From Drechslerella dactyloides (Eukaryota > Ascomycota > Orbiliomycetes > Orbiliales > Orbiliaceae): a stretch of 64,000 bases of DNA. Location of the stretch: NCBI GenBank assembly GCA_020064725.1, contig JAGTWJ010000008.1:1736001-1800000 (forward strand). Reading direction: 5' to 3'. Of the stretch, positions 45,589-55,690 are shown piece after piece. Both the position numbers and the translations under genes were made by a program. Numbering within the stretch: the first letter of the stretch is position 1; every line of letters starts with the position of its first letter. Below the pieces are notes generated by a model. That model was not told the DNA's origin and did no database searches. It worked only from the letters and a program-made list of their open reading frames with translations.

Positions 45589-46167
45589 TTTTGTCGTTTC
45601 TCTTCACTCGTTATTCACTTCTTTTTCTTAGTTGTTTTTTGTGATTTTGCTGTTTAGTGATTTTGGCTGTCCTTGTCGGGCTTCAGGTCTGGAGAGGGGC
45701 TGCGCTGCTTTGCTGCATCGTTGAAATTCATTTTCTGCACGCACGTATGTAATTTTGCGACTTTTCATCACGTTTCTCATCTTGGTAAAAATTTCTGCAG
45801 CTGTTCTAGTTTCCTTTATGTACATACTTCCACCATGTTGAATATTTGTGCATTGTAATCTGGGAATGCGGTTTTGCCTGATGTTAAGTGGGCTAATTTT
45901 CTGGTGGTGATCATATTACTATGTTTCTAATTAGATACATCGGACAACGTTGACTGGTGTTGTATTTTGTGGCGCCCGCGAGACCAGTCGTACAGCATTT
46001 ATATCTACGGGGCGGACGCCGAAATACTCAAGTTGAAGTTACAAATATATACAGCGCGTGCAGAAAGGGAGTGTGAAACAAGGATAGACTCTGACGATAT
46101 CATAGGATCGAGTATATGTACATTAAATATTATCACAGCTCATCCGTCCTCAAGTTGGTGATGGCGT
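45589..46167. other. Convergent intergenic region SRC1 / pseudouridine fusion gene
   Basis: T-rich terminator-side sequence. Nothing else seen. Confidence 0.65.
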
Positions 46168-49100
46168 CTACGTGGACGGTTGAGATCCGGCGGTCGCAGG
46201 CTCGCTGTCGTCTTGGGCACTCGCCTTTGATATCGCGGCGGCTTCTTCCTCTGCGCGATCTTTGGCCCAATATTTCAATTTGTTCCGCTTCTTGGTTTTA
46301 TCGCTGCCCGTTCCCGGTGGCGATCTCAGATTCGGTACGGGCGGTTCGCCGGCGTCGCCGGCGGCATTTTCCTGGAGGTGCTGTGACCTTTTCCTCTGCT
46401 TGTTCAGGTTACTTTTCGCGACCACATGGAGTATCAGACCGTCTTCGCTCGACTGTTCTTGTTCTTGCTCCTGCTCTGTATTCTGCGATGCAGGCGACTC
46501 CTCGGCGAGCTGGGATGCGTGCGCTTGGCTTATAATCTTCTTGCGCGGCACGGGTATCTCGTCGACGGTCCGCTCGTCTTCCTCCGCCGACATTTCCAAT
46601 TCGCCAAACATATCCACCGCGCGCTCCCACATGTCGTCCGCGGCTGCGTCTGCCGCGCTGACGTTCGCTGCCGCCGTCGCTGTTGCGTCCGGCGCGACGT
46701 AGTGGCTTTCCGCACTTTGTAGGGTCTCCACGGCTGCTTGCTGGCCCTTGTGGATTAGCACGCGCATGTACTCGCGCTCGTAGTACAGCCAGGGACTCGC
46801 GGCTATCGGTCCCGCTTTTCGCTCCTCCCGCGCGTGCAGACCCTGCACGAAGGCGCCGAGGAAGGTGTCGCCGGCACCGTTGGAGTTCAGCGTCGCGTCA
46901 CGGGGTACCGGGTGGGCGGCGGTCCAGTTTATCGCGATGCCGAGGATGTGGTGGTCGGTGTTGTAGGGGACGGGCAGGAAGAGGTCCGCGGCGACGTAGG
47001 AGTCCGGTGTGAGTTGGGGTCCGCCGCGGGCGGTGGGGCGGGTGTCCGTTATGTTCTGGTAGAGCGCGTACCGTTTCGGCTCCGTGATGGTTTCCGGGTC
47101 CGGGTTCTTCACGGCGCGGATGGTGACGACGCCGCCGCCGCCGAGCTTGATGAGGACGGTGGGGATGGCGGGGAGGAGGGCGGCGCCCTTGCGCATTAGG
47201 TAGTTGAGGATCTTGGCGGAGGGGCGTCTCAAGTGGTTCTTCGCGATGCGGGAATGGAAGTCTTCGACGAACCGCTTGAGGGCTGTCGAGGCGGTGGGTT
47301 AGTATGGTCTTACGTGTGGATGGGGTGTATTGGGATGGCGTGACGTACTCTGGCAGTAGGTGGTGTTGAGAAGGCCCTCGTAGATTCGGCCTTGAGGCAG
47401 CCATGGGGGTTCGGCGCCGGGACTGTGCACGAAGTGTCGTTCCAGCTCGCGGAATTCGAGCTCGTTCGGCGCCAGGATGTCGATGTAGTGGTTTGGGTAC
47501 GGCTCGAACTGTTGGAGGAGGCCGCCCAGCTTGTGGACCTTTGCGGCGGACGTCGGCTCGCAGACAACTGTCGACACATCAGCATGGGCGTACATCGCGA
47601 TTAGAGAGTCATTCTACCTATCGCTCCGTTCGCTTTGGCGGATTTGCAGAGAGCTGCGATTGTGTCCATGTGCAAGTTCAAGTCAAAGCAGACGATCTCC
47701 GGACGGTGCTTCTCGATCGCGGCGACGACTCTCTCCGGCGATATGTTGTAGATGATCTGGGCGTCCGATAGCGCTGCCACCAATTTGCCGTCCTTCCGCT
47801 CGTTGAGCGCCATGTAGCCTGTCGTGTTGGATTTCTCCTTCACTTGGATGTCCTGGACGCTGAGACCTAGCCGCTTGAGGTCCTGCAGGACGAGCAGGCC
47901 GGCCGAGTCCTTGCCGATGGCGGAGAGGAACCTGACGGGAGTCCCGCCTCGTCCGATCTGTTGGATTGTAGCGGCGATGTTTTTGGCCACGCCGCCGACG
48001 GAGACCTTGATGTTGCCGGGCATGGAGGCTCCAGCTTGTGCTTTGTCGTTGAAGGTGCCTACGTAGTCCACTCCTACGCCGCCGACGACGAGGACCCCGC
48101 CGGTCTCTGGCATGTCACGAGGCTGAACGACGACATCTTCCTCTGTCCCGTCCGCCATTTCGATCGTCCAATCGGATGGAGGTGTCGATGTCGTCAAGTA
48201 TGATCGAGTTCCCGAAACATCTGGGAAGGCTGTCGCTGGATTCCCGCCAACTGTTCCGATACTCGGTCTTACGGACGTCCCGCCTCTATATTGGCACGAT
48301 TTGGAAAGCGAGGTTTAGAAACACGGCCGTCCATTCTGATAAAAACAGTTGTAGTCGCTCCTCCATTAAAGATTCAAAGGTGTACATTACAAACACATGG
48401 AGAACAAGATAACAGAGGCGCCTCACCTACATTCCTGATGGTCCTGGTGCTGTTGGTTTTGGTGGCGGCACCGACTTTTTCAAATTTCGAACCGTCGCTC
48501 GTCTTTTCGCATTCTCCGTTCTCTGTGCTAGTTTTGCGTTCACCAGCTCGTCTTCAAATTTGCGGATGTGAACGGCGACTTGCGCCCCGATTTTCGCGTT
48601 ATCCAAGACCAATCTGCCATGTCGGGTCAGTTAGTGGAGAGAGAAGTAGTTGGTGATTATATCACTTACTGGCGGTTTGCCTCTATCGAGCGTCCTTCCG
48701 TCTCCTTCAGAATCTCGTTGAGGACTGCGGGGGTGTTATCTTTGCCCGTTACAGATTTGGATTTTTCGACTAGGCGAGTGTCAGAGTCGTGTTTACAGAA
48801 GATTGGCGTTCAATGTCAGGGTGGCTTACCGGCAGATTCGATAATTGGATCCATCTCACTCTTAGGTATTTCATACTCTTTCGGGATGGGATTGAAGAAC
48901 ACGTTGCCAGTGGTCAACTTGAGCATGTCGGCGGAGACTGGAGGAATTTTAGGCAGAGTCAGCAAAATACAAGAGTAGGCTGCTCATAGGAATACTCACA
49001 GGCAATACGCGCAGCCTCTTCCGCGCTTTCAACGACGTGTGGCGACCGATATCCGGATTCACGGCTGTAGAAACCAGGTATATCTACCCTCTCGCCTCTC

Positions 49101-49885
49101 GTGCCGAAGGTTGAGACAAACACGCCTTGGGTCTCCAGATACTCCATTGTCCGTGCTGTATCGAGAAAGCTCTTCATGCCCGACGTTACGAGATTGATCT
49201 TCAGCCTGCCCAGCGCCGCGAGATCTGCCGACACATCCATGCTTGACTCCCCGCCTTTGTGGACGCCTCCCAGACCGCCCGTCGCGACCACCCTGATGCC
49301 ACTCAAGGCTGCAATTTGAATCGTAGCAGCGATTGTTGTGCCACCGTTGAGCGGAGGTCCCATTTGACCAATCGTGTACGCAATGTCTCGTTGAGAGACC
49401 TTGATTGTTTTCTCACTTCCTGCCGATTCCGCGAGTTCCTTCAATTGATCCTTTGTCATGCCGATGTATATCTCGCCGTTGAGGATACCAATCGTCGCGG
49501 GGATAGCACCATTCGCGCGGACCATCTCTTCCATTTCCATCGCGAGATCAAAGTTGTTTGGCTTCGGGAATCCATGGGTGTAGATCGCGGTCTCCAGACC
49601 TAGGATTGGCTGTTTCCTCGACATGCCACTCAAGACATCCGCTGATATGCGTATGTTCTCGGGTCGTTTCATTATCCATTTGAATTTCTTGGTGATTATC
49701 TTGGTGCTTCCTCTGGGTGGGCGTTCACGGGGGGTCTTTGCTGGCTCAGCTTCGCCTGTGGTCTGGGTGGCTTCATCCGCCAAATATCTCGCGGAAGCCA
49801 CCCGCCGGTTCACAGCCGCAAGGGATGCGGCCTGCGATGTCCGCGTACAGCATCGGTGACCCGATGCTCTTAGAAGAGAGATCAT
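46168..49885 (-). CDS. Bifunctional pseudouridine-5'-phosphate glycosidase / PfkB kinase
   Basis: Seven exons (49000-49885, 48830-48937, 48670-48769, 48431-48613, 47618-48285, 47349-47567, 46168-47282) encode 1092 residues; all phases match. The N-terminal half is the PsuG/IndA fold: PILGLETAIYTHGFP, NGAIPATIGILNGEIYIG, LNGGTTIAATI, ATGGLGGVHKG and FFNPIPKEYEIP. The C-terminal half is a PfkB kinase: VLVVGGVGVDYVG, SVGGVAKNIAATI, ILAPNELEF and GAGDTFLGAF with the catalytic Asp near residue 860. The kinase should phosphorylate pseudouridine and the glycosidase split PsiMP to uracil and ribose-5-phosphate. The basic N-terminus (about 1-60, Arg/Ser/Ala-rich) could target mitochondria. A disordered tail of about 190 residues follows the kinase. 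If the fourth intron (48286-48430) is retained, a TAG directly follows exon 4. Confidence 0.85.
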
Positions 49886-50404
49886 AATGTTGGCGGGGCG
49901 TCGATATCGCCGATTGATCAAGTGTTCGAGGTTTGTCTACGAGACCATCAATGGGCGACGGTTAGCCCCACGTCGCGGACCTAGCAGCCACGGTTAGCAT
50001 CCTGAAATCCCCCAACCACAGAGAGCACTCACCTTCCAGTGCCTGTCGATGCAGGAGCCCGTGCTTTTTGCAGGAATACAAGGCTGATGCGGGACAATCG
50101 GTGCGCAAAGTTTTCTCGGAATCGTGGAAAGTTTCGCTTAAAAGGCTGGCGGCGCGCATCTGCAACAGCGGTCGTTGTTGCGCCGCGCGTTGGCCAATTG
50201 GTGCCGTCGTCGTCATAAGCGAGTTCCGTGGCCTTTTGGGCTTGCTGGTCCGCCCACGAACGCCTGGCCCGGACGACATCACGACCACCACCAACCATCC
50301 CCTCTCCCCACCGAACGATGAGGCATTGAGCCCATCTCGAAACTTAGCATCCTTACGTGAATCCCGAGGAACGGCGCCTGACTCCGGCATCCATTGGCGG
50401 AACG
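49886..50404. promoter_or_regulatory. Bidirectional promoter region pseudouridine fusion gene / OST1
   Basis: 519 bases separate divergent start codons. No ORF with an ATG is supported. It presumably holds both promoters; no clear TATA box is seen on either side, as is usual for housekeeping genes. Confidence 0.5.
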
Positions 50405-52082
50405 ATGCGGTCCATACGCCCCCGCGTGACACTCTGCGCGACCCTGCTCCTGGCAGCATCCCACCTGGCGTCGTCGCTGGAGGTCCCGCAGGTCTTCAAG
50501 AACACCAACCTATTACGGACGATTGATGCATCCAAGGCATATATAAGGGAGACGATTGCTGTCATCATCGAAAACACGTCCGATAAGCCACAGACGGAGT
50601 ACTATCTGCCGTTATCCGTGCCTGGGTCGTCCGCTGTCAGCTTCGTTGAATGCAAGGATAAGAAGGAAGGCACGCCATGCAAGGCCGAGCCTGTAGAGGA
50701 TTCATCCGACTAGTATGCTCGCTCCAATGGCTCTATTTCTTAAATGCTGCTATTAGGTCTAACAAGCTCCATATCAGCCCCGTTAAATACTACAAGATCA
50801 CGTTGCCGGCGACGCTCAAGCCTAAAGGTCAGGTCACCTTGGCAATCTCGGCCAGCATCACGGGCGCGCTGGAGCCCATCCCAGCTGTCATCGGGCAGAG
50901 CGACAAGCAGTTTCTCTCGTACACCGGTTATAGATACGTTCCTACCGCGTATCTCACCGAGAAACAGAAGACTAAATTCAGAGCGGCGAACGGCGAGATC
51001 CCGGACTACACCGAGTTCGGAGGCAAGGATGTTGAAAAGAGTGGATATACCGTGACCTATGGACCGTATGACGACAAGAAGCCTTGGTCGTCCGACTCGA
51101 CTCCAGAGACGTTCACCATACGGTTCGAGTTCACAATGCCAATCATTTACATGGAGAAGCTGGAGCGTGATATCGAAGTATCGCACTGGGGAAATAACTT
51201 GGCGTTTGAAGAGAGATACTGGATGACGAATAACGGCGCGAAGTACGTGGAATGAACTGCTCAGAGGGGTGATAATTTGACGCCGGTATCTAACGTATCA
51301 CCCATTTTTAGGTTGAGGGACCAGTTCTCCCGTTTGACATGGGCGACGACATCGTACTACAATCCGCCAACCGCTGCCATCAAGTCTCTCCTCTTCCCTC
51401 TGCGAAGCGGCAGCAAAGATGCGTACTATACCGACGAGGTCGGCAATGTGTCGACATCTAAATTCAGAAGCGACTCGCGTGAAGCGATTCTTGATATCAA
51501 GCCACGATTTCCGATTTTTGGTGGATGGAACTACAGCTTTGTCGTCGGTTGGAACAACGACCTGCCGGACTACCTCCGGAAGAGCAAAGGCGATGGATAT
51601 ATTCTGAAAGTGCCGCTGCTGCAAGGGCCGTCGCAGAGCACGTCCTACGGCTCGGTAGAAGTCAGGATCATCTTGCCGGAAGGAGCGACGTAAGAATACG
51701 ATCCCCCTCGCTGGAATCACTAGATTATTAACATACTGGGCTACAGCGACGTAACATACTCGGCTCCGTTTGCTATCGACAAGGAGGAGCGATCCCTGCA
51801 CAAGACATTCATGGATACGCTGGGACGAACGACGATCAAGTTGACAGTCAATAATGTTGTCGACGAGCTGAAGAACAGAGATATCATTGTACGTGCCGAG
51901 TGGACCCTTTCGAGCTCCGCAACCTTGATAGCACCTTTCTAATATCTCGTGATGCGCAGGTTACATACAAGTACAGTACATCGGCGGCTTTGCGGAAACC
52001 GTTGGTGGTCCTGGGATCTGTGTTTGCTGTGTATCTTGTCTCTGCACTTTTGACGAAAATAGATCTTTCGATCGGTAAATAG
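50405..52082 (+). CDS. OST1: Oligosaccharyltransferase alpha subunit (ribophorin I, Ost1)
   Basis: Five exons (50405-50712, 50778-51242, 51312-51689, 51747-51888, 51960-52082) encode 471 residues, close to yeast Ost1 (about 476). The ATG at 50405 gives a signal peptide (RVTLCATLLLAASHLASS). Family landmarks are FKNTNLLRTIDASKAYIRE, YYKITLP, PVVIGQSDKQ-like strands, the QFLSYTGYRYVPTAYLTEKQ block, WGNNLAFEERYWMTNNGAK, then LRDQFSRL and FPIFGGWNY. One C-terminal membrane span (PLVVLGSVFAVYLVSALL) anchors it in the ER. As part of the OST complex it helps transfer the lipid-linked glycan to Asn residues. Intron 1 was set at acceptor ATATCAG, because the nearer TTAG would give a stop. Confidence 0.93.
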
Positions 52083-52422
52083 GCACTTATTTAGACAAGG
52101 TAAGTAAGTAAGGGGCATTGCATCTAGTTAGCTTTTGGATAGGATGAGATGGCGACATAAAAGAATTTATTTTCATGATTTCTCTGTTAGATGCAGCACT
52201 GTAAGCCAGCATTTATAAGTGGTAGACACCCTTTTACGTATCTGATAGAGGTATATACTGTGTAATATCCGTGCACTGAGGCGCTAATCCCCGATCCAGG
52301 GCTTAAAGCCGGCAGTCGTTAGCGAGTGAGCGCTCAAATCGCGTGCCCGAATCCTAAGCTAAGCACGATTTCTCATCCACATCGCCAACTTCAAGGCCAA
52401 ATCGATAGAACAGCGACACACT
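52083..52422 (+). other. Intergenic region OST1 / SF3b14
   Basis: 340 bases between two plus-strand genes. Contains the OST1 3' end and the short SF3b14 promoter. No further gene. Confidence 0.65.
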
Positions 52423-53063
52423 ATGAACAGGCAACAGAATAAGCTCGCGCCGGAGGTCAACAGGATTCTGTTCGTCAAGAACCTGAGGTTCGTGGTCCCC
52501 TCAGCTCACCGCGTCCGTACGCGCCCAACAGAGCGCACCCACCTAACCTATGAGCCACCGACTAACTTGCGCTCGACCACCAGTTACCAGGTCTCGTCGG
52601 AAGAACTGTTCGATCTCTTCGGCAAATTCGGTCCGATACGGTACATCAATTCCTAAACTCCGTCCGCGTTACCCAATATCCGAGCCGTTGGGACGTTGAG
52701 AGGCTAACGTCGCTTTGCGATTTGATGGACGGCAGGCAAATACGACAAGGGATCGCGAATAATACCAAGGGCACCGCGTTCGTCGTGTACGAGGAGGTCG
52801 GCGATGCGAAGACTGCGTGCGACAAGCTGAATGGCTTCAATTTCCAGAACCGGTACCTGGTTGGTGAGTACTAGACTAGCCGCTAGCCGTGCCGTCCCTA
52901 AGCTTGGCTCTCTCACTTGGATGCGATGGATGGTTGCTGACGGGCGGACGGCGTACGTACAGTGCTGTATCACCAGCCGGAGAAGATGGCGAGATCGGAA
53001 AAGGACCTAGCCCAGCGGCAAGAGGAGCTGGAGAAGCTCAAGAAGCAGCATGGGATCGAATGA
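52423..53063 (+). CDS. Splicing factor 3b subunit 6 (SF3b14/p14), RRM protein
   Basis: Four small exons (52423-52487, 52584-52640, 52736-52863, 52963-53063) encode 116 residues; human p14 has 125. The single RRM starts at about residue 13. RNP2 is ILFVKNLSY, formed across the first intron. The next helix is VSSEELFDLFGKFGPI, then RQIRQG, and RNP1 is TKGTAFVVYEE followed by DAKTACDKLNGFNFQNRYLVV. The tail is YHQPEKM followed by a Lys/Glu-rich helix. The family sits in the SF3b part of U2 snRNP near the branch-site adenosine. Uninterrupted frame and family match at every exon junction make the model firm. Confidence 0.92.
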
Positions 53064-54803
53064 GGTGCAGCTGTCACCTTACGTTCTCACGGCATTTCGA
53101 TACTACTACCTCGGATTCCGAACGCGGCAGCGGCGTTACATTTAGATGGGCGGCATTTTGGATTACTATCTATAGACTGATATCGGATATTTGGCCATAC
53201 CACTGCCTCGGGAAGCTGTGCACGGAATCCTGCACTGATTGATCTGTTCCGCATGGTGTTAATTCGGCTTGATATTGCGTTTCTGTCTCGGGGATCGGGA
53301 GGCGGCAGACACACATGCCGGCAGCTGGGCTGGGTTGTACGATATATATTTCGAAGAAAGCTTCCATGGCGGATATCACAAAATACATGTTGGGCGGTAC
53401 AGCAAGACCTCTTTTCCAGAACGTCGACGGGCCTTGATCACGTGTGTTCAAAAAGGCTGCACAGTAATGTAAGGGCCTAGGCCCCCACGACGGCGTATCC
53501 CGTGAGTAGCCAACATCCGGCGGCGAAGGAGCCCAATTCGCAGTGACGTATCAGCGGCAGCGGCATCCTATAAGACGCCTCTTAATGACTGATAGCTTGA
53601 TTGCTCGTGGGTCCCATTTGATAACATGAACTCCAAGAGTTGGAGACTGCAGTCTAGACCACCTGTCAGAAGCTCAGGCCCGCAGCCTCTATGACAGATG
53701 CATACTCGACTGTGGAGTGCCTAACGTTAGCATGCATGAACTTGAAATTTCCACACCGAAACTCTCCCGAGAAAACTTGGAAATGCCCTTGAATTTCATG
53801 CGAATGCATGCCTATTTGGCCAGCCATCGCCAGCCAACCAGCATGTGGTTGGAGACAATCAAGAAACCTGTATTCAGGCGCCTGGGCTGCCACACGGCAG
53901 GAAGGAAGGAAGGGAGGGCGGGGAAGAAAGCGGGACGAGGGTGGCTAGCCTGGCCGCGTCGTTAGTTGAAGATGTTATATCACAATCAGAAACTTATTTC
54001 CCGCGAAATCTCCCGCACCGTCCTGTCATATGAATCCGCCAATAAGTGATATCACTTTTTCGGTCCTGGCTGCCCAGCTGGCCTCGTGCATATTTTGGCG
54101 CAAACCGCGTCGCGTAACCGGGGTCTTGTACATTTCGGGCGCGTTCTAGACTTCTTGCTGGTGGCGGGGGAAGGAATTCAAAATGTGGAGAACAGGCGAT
54201 CCGCCCCAGGAATTCCATACAACAGGCATTACATGCCACCTCAATCTCCAATCGAGATTCTAGATCTGTGGATCCAATCGAGGGTTTGATTGTCGGAACG
54301 GGGCGCCCGGCTGTTGCTTTCATGTTGCCTCGTTCGTTTGTAAGGTTTGCAAGGCCTGGGGACGAGTGAAATGCGGTACGAAGGATAGTAGCCGTCCCAG
54401 GCGCCCCGCGGTTGATGCTGCTGGCAGGCGACAATGGCGTGAGACACGGAAATGTTACTTAACACTGTTGAAGGTCGTCTCGATCGAAGGTTTAGGAACA
54501 TGTGTAGCGGCCGGACGGAAGGGGATTAGTGATATCCGACTCGAGTTCGGAGACGGAGAGCACGCGGGATCAGTGTCACGTTTTCGAGACTTATGACCGT
54601 CGATCGAGTTGCGAACGATGGTAAAAAATGTGAGCTTGGAGCCCTTAATTGCCAAGTACAGAATTCAAACAAAGCTAAGGCGACAGTAATACCAACAAAG
54701 CCTACCTCCAGACCGGGACCCACGAGCAGAATGAATGCACTAACGAAAAGAAGAGGACCCAAGGTATCAAAAAGCCATAGAGAGCGATAGACGCAACAAT
54801 CTT

Positions 54804-54829
54804 TGAGAGAGAGAGAGAGAGAGAGAGAT
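54804..54829. repeat. GA dinucleotide microsatellite
   Basis: About twelve tandem GA units, followed by further GA-rich sequence to 54841. Confidence 0.9.
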
Positions 54830-55393
54830 AGGTAGAGAGAGAACAGACCAGTAGTTCTTGCGGTTCGTAAAATACTAAAATAGAAACGCTCTGCCGGATA
54901 GGCCGACGGCGAAACGAAAAACGAAATCAACATTGAACCCAGATTGCAACTGCAAATATTCAGAAATACGCATTACGATATACCCCCAAGTCTATTTATA
55001 TGCTTTTAGGAAAAGACAAAAAAGATGCCAAGAAAAATACCGCAATAGATAGCCAGAGAGAAGAAGAAAAGAGAAGAAGTAGAAGCAATAGCCAATCGCT
55101 TGCAAATGGAAGAAGGAGATCGGTTCGAATTCTCGAGCATTATTTCGTAAGGTTGGAGTATTAGCCGGACCTAGCGGGTAGGTTTCGGGAGAACTATCCG
55201 TGAGAAAGGACAAGATAGAAAGGGGGTATATAAGAGTTAGAAGAAACACAGGCAGCCGTGAAGGACAGAAAGAAGACGAGTGAGCCGGGATATCATATTT
55301 GCGGAGAGGCTACGAAAGAGATGATTTCGAATCGTTCGGTTCGAGTGTGCACGTGTGCGGAATACAGCATGCAATGCATTGAGCTGCGACGTA

Positions 55394-55481
55394 CTGTGGA
55401 AAGCAAACGGTTAGCCTCATAATGTACGATGGGAAGTCAGCAACCATCTGGCTGCAGATAGTAAAAACTCAGCAAACATAC
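55394..55481 (-). other. Probable 3'-UTR intron of the small ORF gene
   Basis: On the minus strand the donor AAG|GTATGT (55481), branch GGCTAACC and acceptor TTTCCACAG (55394) form an 88-base intron with very good consensus. It starts about 35 bases after the stop codon of the 57-residue ORF. It supports a real minus-strand spliced transcript here. Confidence 0.55.
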
Positions 55482-55516
55482 CTTGACTGTAGTATGCGAA
55501 CTCAAATGTTGGTATT

Positions 55517-55690
55517 CTAGTTGGAGCCGCGTGGCTTGCGGTCAGGCTGGAACGGAGACGAGGCTCGCGACTCAGCAGGTGATGGAGGCGGAGCCTTGGG
55601 AACCGCACTGCGAGGTTTGGTCAAGCGATATTCCGAGTCCTTGAGGACGAGGTCGGATGGGATGAGGAAGTTGGTCTGGACTTGAGGCAT
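55517..55690 (-). CDS. Small 57-residue protein, unrecognised
   Basis: The ATG at 55690 has a good context (AGCCGCAATGCC) and the frame ends in TAG at 55517. The protein starts MPQVQTNFLIPSDLVLKDS, continues EYRLTKPRSAVPKAPPPSP and ends with a Ser/Arg/Pro-rich tail (PFQPDRKPRGSN). Codons favour C/G in third positions, unlike the random frames around it. There are no cysteines, signal peptide or membrane span; the second half is probably disordered. A strong intron follows the stop, and a long pyrimidine-rich leader (minus strand, up to about 56.7 kb) precedes the start. Function unknown. The alternative is that this is a non-coding RNA with a chance ORF. Confidence 0.5.
   Translation of the reverse strand: MPQVQTNFLIPSDLVLKDSEYRLTKPRSAVPKAPPPSPAESRASSPFQPDRKPRGSN

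Larger units (their letters stand above)
53064..55516. other. Gene-poor interval
   Basis: No convincing ORF. A (GA)n microsatellite lies at about 54804-54829. TGCATGC palindromes occur near 53731 and 53804. The right end contains the 3' region of the small minus-strand gene, including a probable 3'-UTR intron at 55394-55481. Confidence 0.6.

Noticed and set aside
48427..48612. Reading the glycosidase and kinase as two separate genes
   Set aside because: A good donor GTAGGT and an ATATAG acceptor with matching phase join them into one frame with a natural linker; such fusions are known in fungi. The split remains an alternative isoform.
50713..50759. OST1 intron 1 ending at the nearer TTAG
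   Set aside because: That acceptor would create a TAG stop with the TA left by exon 1. The next acceptor ATATCAG at 50777 restores Y-P-V-K-Y-Y and has a well-placed CTAAC branch site.
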